Origin: Bacteroidota bacterium
GTDB lineage: Bacteria; Bacteroidota; Bacteroidia; B-17B0; Aurantibacillaceae
Assembly (NCBI GenBank): GCA_013297775.1
Contig: JAAFIL010000032.1
Span: 1 to 38,658 of the forward strand
Length of the DNA: 38,658 nt
Direction: 5' to 3'
Shown piece by piece: positions 24,483-33,249 of the stretch. The position numbers and the translations under genes are program-made. The stretch's first letter is position 1. Each line of letters opens with the position of its first letter. The notes under the pieces were generated by a model. It was not told where the DNA came from, ran no database searches, and was given only the letters and a program-made list of their open reading frames with translations.

Positions 24483-26837
24483 ATGTCCAAAGGTACGTTC
24501 ATTTTTAGTGTTTTCGTTGCTGTGTTTTATAGCAATTTTTCTTCTTTTGCACAGTCGGTACTCTTAAAGGGTAAAGTTATTGAAAAAGAAACTAGTGAAA
24601 TTGTTTTCGGTGCATTAATCATTTTAGATAATAAAAATGTAGCAACCTCCGATATGAATGGGGAGTTTACAATTAAAACTTCTACTGGCAATCACCTTTT
24701 GGAAATTAACATGGTAGGTTTGGCCCCTTACAAAGAAAAAATTTCTTTAAAAGCAAATGACACCTTAATATTAAATGTGTTATTACTTCCAGGAAAAGCC
24801 ATGCTAGACGAAGTTGTGATTAGCGCAGGAAAATACGAACAAAAACTTAGTGATGTAACAGTTAGTATGGAAGTCATAAAACCATCTCTAGCTGAAAATA
24901 AAAATACGACTTCACTTGATATTTTAATGAATCAAGTGCCTGGAGTAACCGTTTCCGATGGGCAAGCAAGTATTAGAGGGGGGAGCGGATTTAGTTATGG
25001 CGCAGGGAGTCGTGTGTTAATGCTCGTAGATGAAATGCCACTCATTAGTGCCGATGCTGGCGATATCAAATGGAATTATGTCCCGCTCGAAAATATGGAG
25101 CAAATTGAAGTAATCAAAGGTGCATCTTCTGCATTATTTGGTAGCAGCGCACTAAATGGAGTTATTAACCTCCGAACAGCTTACGCCAAGGATAAACCTT
25201 CAACATCGGTTAGTATGTTCGTAAGCGGATACGATGCCCCAAAATATGGGCAATACAAGTGGTGGTCAGGCACACGCTTTCAACGTGGATTAAACTTCTC
25301 GCATGCTAGTAAACATAAAAATTTCGACTTAGTATTAGGAGGTCACGATTACGACGACGAAGGCTACCGTTACCTCGAAACAGAAAAACGACAACGCTTT
25401 AACGCCAACTTACGTTACAATTTTCAAAAACGCTTACGCGGGCTTTCGGTAGGCGTAAATACCAACATGATGCAAACACAAGGAGGGCTATTTTTTCTTT
25501 GGCACAATTACGATAGTGCCTATATACCACAAAATTTCAATATACAGCGTTACCGAAATCAACGGTTTAACATAGATCCTTACATCAATTATTTATTCGG
25601 ACATAACAACAAACTGAGTTTAAGAACCCGCTATTTCTTAACGAAAAATAATAACGATAAAAATCAAAGTAGCGATGCCGAACTTTACTACAACGAATTA
25701 CAATATCAAAAGCGTTTTCATAATAACCTTAACCTTACTACAGGCATAGTGTACATGGAACAACAAGTATTTGGAGATAGTTTATACGGCAGACGCACCG
25801 GACGAAACAAAGCAGGATATATTCAATTGGATAAAAAAATACTTAATCGCATTACATTATCGGGGGGCTTACGCGGAGAAGATTATCAAATAGATACAGC
25901 TCGCAGCCGTTACGTTTTAAAAACACCTTTCGGGAAAAATAATTTACCGTTTGTGCCAGTTGCACGCGTAGGCATCAACATCCAAGTATTTACTTATACC
26001 AACATCCGCGCTTCTTTTGGGCAAGGCTATCGCTTCCCAACTGTTGCCGAAAAATTTGTAAGCACAAACGTAAGTGTATTACGAATATTTCCAAACCAAG
26101 CACTACAAGCCGAAACTGGACAAAGCACCGAAATTGGTATTAAGCAAGGTTTCAAAATCGGCGATTTTAAAGGCTTTGCCGACGTAGCCTATTTTTGGAC
26201 CAACTACGACAATATGGTAGAATTTGCTTTCGACTATTATGGTAGCCGAAATCTCGGCTTCCTAAAACTAGACTCTTTCGGCTTTCGTTCTCAAAATTTA
26301 GGGAAAGCTGTTATTAACGGCATCGAAACAAGTTTAAATGCCATGGGAAAACTAGGCCCTGTAAACGTTACAGTATTTGGCGGCTACACTTACATCAATC
26401 CATACAAACCCGACTTTAATCCTTTAGTAGATACCTTAGGATTACCAGGTATTAAAACTTTAAAATATCGCAACCGACATTTAGCTAAAGTAGATATACA
26501 ACTGGATTACCATCGGTTCTCGATTGGTTACAGTTGTCGCTATCAAAGTAAAGTCGAAAATATTGACCGACGTTTTGTAATGGGGCTTTTTACCGAATTA
26601 GATCCTAGTTTTGATGTTGACTTTGCCCCTTGGACTATTTTACCAGGGCTAAAAACTAATTTCAGTCGGTTTCAAAAAGATGTAATTGTTCACGATTTGA
26701 GAGTTGCTGTTAACTTCGGAAAACACGTTAAACTCAGTTACATCGTCAATAATTTTACTAACGAAGAGTATCAAACACGCCCTGGCGATGTGAGGCCACC
26801 AACTCAACACATTGGGCAATTAAGTTTTAAATTTTAA
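24483..26837 (+). CDS. TonB-dependent outer-membrane receptor
   Basis: The 784-residue product starts with a signal peptide (MSKGTFIFSVFVAVFYSNFS ... FAQ), followed by a carboxypeptidase-regulatory-like domain (about 25-105), a plug domain with TSLDILMNQVPGVTVSDGQ, SIRGGSGFSYGAGSRVLMLV and EQIEVIKGASSALFGSSALN, then a long beta-barrel ending in the terminal Phe of QLSFKF. The ATG at 24483 is preferred: the open frame starts at a TTG at 24432, which would add 17 residues ahead of a good signal peptide. The next gene, a secreted EEP enzyme, begins 4 bases later. The receptor may import the product of that enzyme, for example a nucleotide or phosphate-containing compound, but specificity cannot be read. 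Confidence 0.93.
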   Translation: MSKGTFIFSVFVAVFYSNFSSFAQSVLLKGKVIEKETSEIVFGALIILDNKNVATSDMNGEFTIKTSTGNHLLEINMVGLAPYKEKISLKANDTLILNVLLLPGKAMLDEVVISAGKYEQKLSDVTVSMEVIKPSLAENKNTTSLDILMNQVPGVTVSDGQASIRGGSGFSYGAGSRVLMLVDEMPLISADAGDIKWNYVPLENMEQIEVIKGASSALFGSSALNGVINLRTAYAKDKPSTSVSMFVSGYDAPKYGQYKWWSGTRFQRGLNFSHASKHKNFDLVLGGHDYDDEGYRYLETEKRQRFNANLRYNFQKRLRGLSVGVNTNMMQTQGGLFFLWHNYDSAYIPQNFNIQRYRNQRFNIDPYINYLFGHNNKLSLRTRYFLTKNNNDKNQSSDAELYYNELQYQKRFHNNLNLTTGIVYMEQQVFGDSLYGRRTGRNKAGYIQLDKKILNRITLSGGLRGEDYQIDTARSRYVLKTPFGKNNLPFVPVARVGINIQVFTYTNIRASFGQGYRFPTVAEKFVSTNVSVLRIFPNQALQAETGQSTEIGIKQGFKIGDFKGFADVAYFWTNYDNMVEFAFDYYGSRNLGFLKLDSFGFRSQNLGKAVINGIETSLNAMGKLGPVNVTVFGGYTYINPYKPDFNPLVDTLGLPGIKTLKYRNRHLAKVDIQLDYHRFSIGYSCRYQSKVENIDRRFVMGLFTELDPSFDVDFAPWTILPGLKTNFSRFQKDVIVHDLRVAVNFGKHVKLSYIVNNFTNEEYQTRPGDVRPPTQHIGQLSFKF

Positions 26838-26841
26838 TAAT

Positions 26842-27861
26842 ATGTTTAGAAAATTATGCGTAATACTATCCGTCTTAATCGTCGCACTCACTAAAATGGA
26901 AGCACAAAAAGAAGTAACGATTATGTTTTACAATGTTGAAAATTTTTTCGATACAAAAGATGATCCTAAAACAAGCGATAACGATTACTTACCTTTCAGC
27001 GAACTAAAATGGGACGAAGAAAAATACACAAATAAAATTAAACACATTGCGCAAGTAATTGATAGTTCAGTTATAGGTGCTGCACTCCCCGACATCATTG
27101 GCTTTTGCGAAATAGAAAATCAACAAGTTTTAAACGATTTGGTTCTTAAAAGTCAACTAAAAAATCGTGCTTATACAGCACTTTGCACTACTGGACTGGA
27201 TGAGCGGGGCATTAACGTTGGACTACTTTACGACAAAACTAATTTCGAGTGGATAGACACAAAAGAATTAAATGCCACTAATCCCGCTCTAGGTAATTAC
27301 AAAACGCGCAACATCCTATTTGTAACTTTAAAACATAAAGCCACTCAAGAAACCATTTACCTCTTTGTAAACCATTGGCCCAGCCGTCGCGACGGCGAAA
27401 AAGAAACAGAACCCCGACGCATACATGCCGCCAAAGTTGTAAAAGCAAAGGTAGATGAAGTATTAAAAACAAATCCGCTTGCAAAAATTATAGTGATGGG
27501 CGATTTGAATGATTACCCAACAAATACTTCCGTAAATACAACACTTCGAGCAAAAGAAAACACCAACAATGCCGTTTTATTTAATCCATTTTATCAGTTT
27601 CATAAAAAGGGGCAAGGCACTCATGCCGGAAGAGAGGGCTGGTATGTATTTGACCACATCATCGTAAGCAAAGGGTTATTCATGGCAAATAAAGGCTTGC
27701 AATTTAAAAGCAATAACGCATACATTCTTAAAAAAGATTTTTTGCTTTTTAAAAACAAACGGACAGGCGAAGAAAAACCCAATCGAACCTTTAGTTCAGA
27801 TAACAAATATTACAATGGCTACAGCGATCATCTGGCGGTTTATATTCAATTAAAATTTTAA
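26842..27861 (+). CDS. secreted endonuclease/exonuclease/phosphatase family protein
   Basis: The 339-residue product has a signal peptide (LCVILSVLIVALTKMEAQ) and the full EEP motif set: TIMFYNVENFFD, IIGFCEIENQ (metal Glu), FVNHWPSRRDGE (His), IVMGDLNDYPTN (Asp/Asn), VFDHIIVSKG and NGYSDHLAVYI (catalytic Asp-His). It should hydrolyse phosphodiester or phosphomonoester bonds outside the cytoplasm, such as extracellular DNA. It sits 4 bases after the TonB receptor stop, so the two are translationally coupled. A nuclease-plus-receptor pair fits scavenging of phosphate or nucleosides. It shares the fold with the cytoplasmic enzyme at 4176 but lacks the coiled-coil insert. Confidence 0.9.
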   Translation: MFRKLCVILSVLIVALTKMEAQKEVTIMFYNVENFFDTKDDPKTSDNDYLPFSELKWDEEKYTNKIKHIAQVIDSSVIGAALPDIIGFCEIENQQVLNDLVLKSQLKNRAYTALCTTGLDERGINVGLLYDKTNFEWIDTKELNATNPALGNYKTRNILFVTLKHKATQETIYLFVNHWPSRRDGEKETEPRRIHAAKVVKAKVDEVLKTNPLAKIIVMGDLNDYPTNTSVNTTLRAKENTNNAVLFNPFYQFHKKGQGTHAGREGWYVFDHIIVSKGLFMANKGLQFKSNNAYILKKDFLLFKNKRTGEEKPNRTFSSDNKYYNGYSDHLAVYIQLKF

Positions 27862-28262
27862 CCTAGATCGCAATAACAAGTTTTATCAATAAACTTTAAT
27901 CCCACCTACTTACTATTTTTTGGGCGTACCCCTTATCCATCTCTAGTGTTGGTGTGTAGGCATTCGCATATCATGTAATTAAAATATAAACTTAAAATGG
28001 AAGTCGAGGTCGGGCTATCGGCTTTCGCCAATGCGGCTTTGGCGGCTTTTGTTGCGGCTGCGGTGGCTTCTAAAGTCGCCTCCTCGCTCGCACAAAACCA
28101 CGCCAACGCCTACATTGGGCTGCCACCGAATTTATATTGAGCGAAGTCGAAATATCCCTCACGCAAAAAGAGTTCGCTTAAAATTTAAGAAATACTTACT
28201 CGAAATTGGAGTTTAAATATTAATAGCACCTTACCAATGCCTATACACTCACATACCTTTGG
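27862..28262. other. convergent spacer filled by R2 copy b
   Basis: The 401-base gap separates the convergent EEP and aldehyde dehydrogenase genes. R2 copy b occupies about 27917-28174. Nothing else was recognised; no clear terminator is visible. Confidence 0.5.
27917..28174 (+). repeat. R2 dispersed repeat, copy b
   Basis: It begins TTTTTGGGCGTACCCC and ends ATATCCCTCACGCAAAAAGA. Its core GGTCGGGCTATCGGCTTT and AATGCGGCTTTGGCGGCTTT is almost identical to copy c read on the minus strand. Small open frames within it are artefacts of GC-rich repeat sequence. Confidence 0.8.
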
Positions 28263-29717
28263 TTAAAATTTAAGATAAGGATAAAGCCCATGCAAGCCAC
28301 CCTCTCTACCAAAGCCACTTTCCTTATAACCGCCAAACGGCGACGTAGGATCAAATTTGTTATACGTGTTAGCCCACACCACACCCGCACGCATCTTAGT
28401 AGTGAGGTTAAATATCTTCGAGCCTTTATCCGTCCAAACACCAGCACTTAAACCATAAGGTATATTATTCGCTTTTTCAATCACCTCTTCAATGGTACGA
28501 AAAGTTTGAATGGTTAACACAGGACCAAAAATCTCCTCTTGCACCACACGGCTACTTTGCGCCGCACCAATAAAAAGTGTTGGCTTACAAAAAAATCCTT
28601 TTTTAGGCAATGTACAAGTGCTTTGAAATAATTCTAAACCTTCTTCAACCCCAATTTTTAGATAAGCTTTAATGCGATCTAATTGCTCTTTACTGTTAAT
28701 AGCACCAATGTCAGTATTTTTATCTAAAGGGTCGCCAACAATCAAGGTATTCATGCGGTTCTTCAATTTTTGAATAACTTCCGCTGCCACGCCCTCTTGC
28801 ACAAACAAGCGAGAACCCGCGCAACACACATGCCCTTGATTAAAAAAGATACCATTCACAATACCCTCTACCGCTTGGTTAATAGGCGCATCGTCAAATA
28901 CAATATTCGCTGCTTTTCCACCCAGTTCAAGGGTTATTTTTTTAGTAGTGCCCGCCACTGCCTTTTGAATATGTTTGCCAACATCGGTGCTACCCGTAAA
29001 CGCAATTTTTTGAACATCAGGATGATTAACCATGGCAGCACCCGTTTTACCAAAGCCTGTAATAATATTAACGACTCCTGGTGGCAAATCAGCTTCTTCA
29101 ATAATTTCGGCTAGTTTAAGCGCAGTAAGTGGTGTACTCTCGGCAGGCTTTAAAACAACGGTATTGCCAGTAGCTAAAGCGGGCGCAATTTTCCACGCAG
29201 CCATTAGTAATGGAAAATTCCACGGAATAATTTGCGCGGCCACACCTAAGGGCTGGAGCCTGCGGTTCGGAAAGGCATAGTTTAACTTATCGGCCCAACC
29301 CGCATAATAAAAAAAATGGTTCGCCGCAGTAGGAACATCAAAGTCTCGACTTTCACGAATGGGCTTGCCACCATCTAAACTTTCGATAACCGCCAGTTCG
29401 CGCGCACGTTCTTGCATAACCCTTGCTATGCGAAAAATATATTTAGCTCTATCGGCACCAGTTAATTTTTTCCAATAAGTATTGTAAGCTTTTTTAGCGG
29501 CGGCAATCGCTGCATTCACATCTTTTTCGTTGGCCTCAGCTACTTCGCTTAATTTTTGTTCGGTAGAAGGCGAAATGGTATCGAAGTAGGTTTTCGATGC
29601 AGGCTTTTGCCATTTCCCATTAATAAATAAATCGTATTGCGGTTTTATTTTAGCATGGTCGCGAGCTTCGGGTGCTGGCGCATATTCCCATTGAAAGTCG
29701 GGGGCTGATGGTTTCAT
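28263..29717 (-). CDS. NAD(P)-dependent aldehyde dehydrogenase
   Basis: The 484-residue enzyme oxidises an aldehyde to the acid with NAD(P)+. Catalytic features are all present: the oxyanion Asn in IIPWNFPLLM (about 167), the Rossmann GSTDVGK segment (242-248), the general base Glu in LELGGKAANIVFDDAP (264) and the nucleophile Cys298 in FFNQGHVCCAGSRLF. GHVCC replaces the more usual GQxC, as in some bacterial family members. There is no signal peptide. The gene lies 26 bases downstream of the S41 protease gene on the same strand and probably shares its transcript. The natural aldehyde is unknown. Confidence 0.92.
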   Translation of the reverse strand: MKPSAPDFQWEYAPAPEARDHAKIKPQYDLFINGKWQKPASKTYFDTISPSTEQKLSEVAEANEKDVNAAIAAAKKAYNTYWKKLTGADRAKYIFRIARVMQERARELAVIESLDGGKPIRESRDFDVPTAANHFFYYAGWADKLNYAFPNRRLQPLGVAAQIIPWNFPLLMAAWKIAPALATGNTVVLKPAESTPLTALKLAEIIEEADLPPGVVNIITGFGKTGAAMVNHPDVQKIAFTGSTDVGKHIQKAVAGTTKKITLELGGKAANIVFDDAPINQAVEGIVNGIFFNQGHVCCAGSRLFVQEGVAAEVIQKLKNRMNTLIVGDPLDKNTDIGAINSKEQLDRIKAYLKIGVEEGLELFQSTCTLPKKGFFCKPTLFIGAAQSSRVVQEEIFGPVLTIQTFRTIEEVIEKANNIPYGLSAGVWTDKGSKIFNLTTKMRAGVVWANTYNKFDPTSPFGGYKESGFGREGGLHGLYPYLKF

Positions 29718-29743
29718 AAGTTATAATCTCGCTTTACTACTGG

Positions 29744-31423
29744 TTAAAATTTCTTTTTCGAATTGAACGGCTTAACTGCTTTTTCAACGGTGCTTAAAAT
29801 GTTTTTAACTTTAGTGGCATCAGCTAAAAGGGCAATGGCTTCTTTCACTTCATCATCGTTATAAAGGTTGTATTCGAGCCGTCCATTTTGAAAATAATAG
29901 CGTGCAGCAATCTCTTCTTCTAATGCCTTTTTTATTTCTACTTTATGATTTTTTAAATCATCTTTTTTTCGAGCATTAATTTTTTGAGCAAGGGCATCGT
30001 ATTCAGATTTAACATCATTAAAATATTTTTCATCGCTACTTGCTTTTTGAAGCTCAATCATTTTTTGCTCGCTTTCGGTTTTGTAAGTGTAGTCTTTATC
30101 TTTTAAGGAAGTTATAAATTCATCGTACTCGGCATCGCTTAAATGAAATGTTTTACTGCTAGCAATGGAGCTATGTTGACTAGCGTATTTAGTAGCGTAA
30201 TTAAAAATGTGGTATTTGCTAATCAAGGTAACCAAAATATCGCTTGGGTTTTGTTCAGCGAGTTTAATATCGGGCATTACCCCAGCACCATCGTAAACAA
30301 TGCGGCCATTTTTGGTTTTGAATGCGGTAATTAAACTATCAGGAACACGTTCAACGCGGCCTTCTTCATCTCTGGTGGCATAATCTAAGGCTTGTACACA
30401 GCGGCCACTTGGAATGTAGTATTTGGCTACCGTAATTTTAACTTTCGCATTGTAAACTAAATCTTTGGTTTGTTGCACCAAGCCCTTTCCAAACGTACGC
30501 TGTCCAATAATAATGGCGCGGTCTAAATCTTGTAAAGCACCACTCACAATTTCGGAAGCCGATGCTGAGTTTTCATCTACCAATAAAACTAAAGGCGTTT
30601 GCGTATCAATAGGGTTATTAACCGATAGATAAGTTTTGTCCCAATCTTGTAATTTACCTTTGGTATAAACAACAGGTTGTCCTTTTTCTACAAAGAAATT
30701 AACGATGTTAACGGCTTCGTTTAAAAGCCCACCTAAGTTGCCACGTAAATCTAAAATAAGTTGTTTAGCCCCTTTTCCTTTTAAGGTAAGAAACGCTTCT
30801 TTTACTTCGCCGCTGCAATTATCGGTAAACGAAACGAGTTTAATATACCCTGTATTGTTGGCCAACATACCGCTGTAAGGCACGGCTTTATTTTTAATTT
30901 CTTCGCGAATGAGGTTTAACTCAACTGGGGTTGTTTGATTGGGGTGTAAAATTTTAAGTTTAATGGGTGTGCCTGCTTGGCCTTTTAACATCCCAGTTAT
31001 TTCATCGTATCGGCGGCCAATAGCACTAATGCCATTCACTTCTATTACTTGGTCGCCTGCACGTATGCCCGCCTTGTAGGCAGTAAACCCTTCGTAAGGA
31101 TCTACAATAATCAGTTTGCCATCCATCTCGCCAATGATAGCACCAATGCCACCATATTCGCCAGTAGTCATGTAACGGTAATCTTCAATTTCGTTTTCAG
31201 TAAAATAGGTGTTATAAGGGTCAAGCGAATTAAGCATGGCATCTATGCCCGTTTTCATCAATTGCCCAGGCTTGGTATCATCTACATAGGCAATGTTTAC
31301 CTCGCGATAGACCGAGTTAAAAATATCGAGGTTTTTACTAATCTCGAAATAATCGGGAATGAAAGCCAACCCGCTAAGACTTAGAACAAGAATGCTGATA
31401 TAGATATACTTTTTTTTCTTCAT
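29744..31423 (-). CDS. S41 family carboxy-terminal processing protease (PDZ-containing)
   Basis: The 559-residue protein has a single N-terminal hydrophobic segment (YIYISILVLSLSGLAFIP) and should face the periplasm. A PDZ domain (about 85-175; GGIGAIIGEMDGKLIIVDPY, YKAGIRAGDQVIEVNG) precedes the S41 catalytic core. The likely nucleophile is Ser288 in NSASASEIVSG and the base is Lys313 in RTFGKGLVQQ, the same 25-residue spacing as in E. coli Tsp. Such proteases trim C-termini of envelope proteins. The open frame begins with GTG at 31429, but ATG 31423 followed by five basic residues is the better start. The aldehyde dehydrogenase gene follows closely. Confidence 0.93.
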   Translation of the reverse strand: MKKKKYIYISILVLSLSGLAFIPDYFEISKNLDIFNSVYREVNIAYVDDTKPGQLMKTGIDAMLNSLDPYNTYFTENEIEDYRYMTTGEYGGIGAIIGEMDGKLIIVDPYEGFTAYKAGIRAGDQVIEVNGISAIGRRYDEITGMLKGQAGTPIKLKILHPNQTTPVELNLIREEIKNKAVPYSGMLANNTGYIKLVSFTDNCSGEVKEAFLTLKGKGAKQLILDLRGNLGGLLNEAVNIVNFFVEKGQPVVYTKGKLQDWDKTYLSVNNPIDTQTPLVLLVDENSASASEIVSGALQDLDRAIIIGQRTFGKGLVQQTKDLVYNAKVKITVAKYYIPSGRCVQALDYATRDEEGRVERVPDSLITAFKTKNGRIVYDGAGVMPDIKLAEQNPSDILVTLISKYHIFNYATKYASQHSSIASSKTFHLSDAEYDEFITSLKDKDYTYKTESEQKMIELQKASSDEKYFNDVKSEYDALAQKINARKKDDLKNHKVEIKKALEEEIAARYYFQNGRLEYNLYNDDEVKEAIALLADATKVKNILSTVEKAVKPFNSKKKF

Positions 31424-31514
31424 AAACACAGGCTCAAAAGCTATTGGCGATGGGATTGAAATTTTATTAATTAAGCAAAATCAAAAATACTAAAAAAGCC
31501 TTTGCTATCATAAT

Positions 31515-31528
31515 TTGGGTTAACCCAA
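31515..31528. promoter_or_regulatory. perfect 14-bp palindrome
   Basis: TTGGGTTAACCCAA is perfectly symmetric and sits between the DUF72 and S41 genes, about 90 bases before the S41 start. It is a plausible operator but could also be chance. Confidence 0.25.
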
Positions 31529-31595
31529 GTTCATAAAATAAGTTATTAGAACGAAGCAACAGAAATAATAAATCAAGTTGGTATAAGGTATTTAT

Positions 31596-32495
31596 TTAAA
31601 ACAAAGTTTCTTCTTCTTGACTCGTTATTTTTGGTGGGTTTAAATGAATACCGCCTATTTTTTTTAGCTGTGCCATAAAGTAAGTTACTAAGTTGGGCAT
31701 ATTAATTTGTTGGGGCGTATGTACAAAAAAATACACCGTTTCTAACCCTTGGTTAAACCAGTCGTTTAAGCGTTGCGCCCATTCGTCTAAACGTTCAAAA
31801 TCGCTAGGGTGTTTGTCGTTAGCGTTAAATCGAATAAGGGTGCTGCGGTGGGTTAGCCGAGCATGGCACACATCGCGCCTACCCGCAGTATCGGTTATTA
31901 CTAAGGGCATTTTATTTTTGTACAAATAATTACTCAAGGTATTAAGAGCCGCATCGTTTTTAAACCAATCGGCATGACGAACTTCAATGGCTAATGAACG
32001 CAAATGTGTACGGTCTAAAAAATCTAGTAATTCATTTAAACGATTGGGTGCAAAGTGTGGTGGTAACTGTAAAAATGCGGTGCCACGTTTTGCTCCAAAA
32101 TGAGATAAGAGGTCGTTAAACTCATTGGCAAAGGTTACCATGCTTAACAAATTTCCAGAGTGGCTAATTACTTGCGGTACTTTAGGAGCAAACTTAAATC
32201 CTTCGGGTGCATCGGTTTGCCATTTTACAATTCGTTCCTTTTCGGGTAAGCGGTAATGTGTGGTGTTGAGTTCTATGGTATTAAATTGTTTGGTATAATA
32301 CTTGGCGTAATCTTTAGGTTTTGCTTTGCCTGGATAAATGGTGCCAACAAAATTTTCATCGCTCCAAAGTACACCGCCAACATATACCGAAATGCACGAC
32401 GAACGCACGCCTCCTAAAACCTTTGATGCGCTGCCGTGGCTGTTAGGTAGTTTAAAGTTAACTGTATCTATGGCTACATCTCGTCCAAAATCCAT
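31596..32495 (-). CDS. DUF72 (YecE-like) domain protein
   Basis: The 299-residue protein shows the DUF72 pattern: SVYVGGVLWSDENFVGTIYP near residue 36, FNTIELNTTHYRLPEKERIV, WQTDAPEGFKFAPKVPQVIS, AFLQLPPHFAPN, SLAIEVRHADWF and RFNANDKHPS. The fold is TIM-barrel-like and the function is not established. About 30 residues precede the domain, so a shorter start is possible. It is the last of a minus-strand run with the RluA-like, deacetylase-like and small basic genes, 37 bases from the preceding stop/start pair. Confidence 0.88.
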   Translation of the reverse strand: MDFGRDVAIDTVNFKLPNSHGSASKVLGGVRSSCISVYVGGVLWSDENFVGTIYPGKAKPKDYAKYYTKQFNTIELNTTHYRLPEKERIVKWQTDAPEGFKFAPKVPQVISHSGNLLSMVTFANEFNDLLSHFGAKRGTAFLQLPPHFAPNRLNELLDFLDRTHLRSLAIEVRHADWFKNDAALNTLSNYLYKNKMPLVITDTAGRRDVCHARLTHRSTLIRFNANDKHPSDFERLDEWAQRLNDWFNQGLETVYFFVHTPQQINMPNLVTYFMAQLKKIGGIHLNPPKITSQEEETLF

Positions 32496-32532
32496 AAGGG
32501 AAATGCTATTTTATTAAAGCATAACAGGTGTT

Positions 32533-33240
32533 TTATATTTTCACTTGAATCTGTTTACTAAAGTAAGTCCAAATGCTATCGTCATAAGCAGGCCATGCCT
32601 CTACTGTAACGGTTTCATTTTTTATAGGATGTGGAAATTGCATGCGGTAACTGTGTAAATGAATGCCGCCATTTTTATTGCTGCGGTCAAATCCATATTT
32701 TAAATCGCCTTTTATGGAACAGCCAATGGCACTTAATTGCGCCCGAATTTGATGGTGGCGACCCGTTAGTAATTCTATTTCTAATAAGTGATAGTTATCG
32801 CTAGAGGCAACGAGTTTATAATTTAATTCGCTGCGTAAACTATTTTTTACTTCTTTTAAAAAGGCTTTTGATGTATTTGTTTTTTCATTTTTAATTAAAT
32901 AGTGCACCAAGTGATCTTCAAGTTTGGGGGGCTTTACTTTAACCACCGCTAAATACGTTTTTTCTATGGTTTTATTTCGGAATATTTCGTTAAAACGCGA
33001 TAAGCCTTTACTAGTTTTGGCAAAAATAACCAAGCCGCTCACGGGGCGGTCAATGCGGTGCACAACGCCGCAAAATACATTGCCAGGTTTATGGTCGCGC
33101 ACTTTTAAAAACGTTTTGATGTGTTCGGGCAAAGGTACATCGCCAGTTTTATCGCCCTGAACAATTTCAGAGGGTAATTTATTAGCAATTAAAATGTGAT
33201 TGTCTTCGTAAACAATTCGCGATGCGTTAAAACCTTCCAT
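32533..33240 (-). CDS. RluA-family pseudouridine synthase
   Basis: The 235-residue enzyme isomerises uridine to pseudouridine in rRNA or tRNA. The family signature VVHRIDRPVSGLVIFAKT (59-76) carries the catalytic Asp64, in the HRxDxxxSG motif. Other matches are IVYEDNHILIANKLP at the N-terminus, EKTYLAVVK and the LLEIELLTGRHHQIRAQL segment. It lacks an S4 RNA-binding domain, like RluA and TruC-type members. The specific site modified cannot be assigned. It starts 9 bases after the stop of the deacetylase-like gene and is likely in the same operon. Confidence 0.93.
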   Translation of the reverse strand: MEGFNASRIVYEDNHILIANKLPSEIVQGDKTGDVPLPEHIKTFLKVRDHKPGNVFCGVVHRIDRPVSGLVIFAKTSKGLSRFNEIFRNKTIEKTYLAVVKVKPPKLEDHLVHYLIKNEKTNTSKAFLKEVKNSLRSELNYKLVASSDNYHLLEIELLTGRHHQIRAQLSAIGCSIKGDLKYGFDRSNKNGGIHLHSYRMQFPHPIKNETVTVEAWPAYDDSIWTYFSKQIQVKI

Positions 33241-33249
33241 GCTTCAAAG

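Noticed and set aside
28031-28216. Arg/Leu-rich short open frame
   Set aside because: It lies within R2 copy b, and similar frames occur in copy c (34924-35153); both are repeat-derived artefacts.
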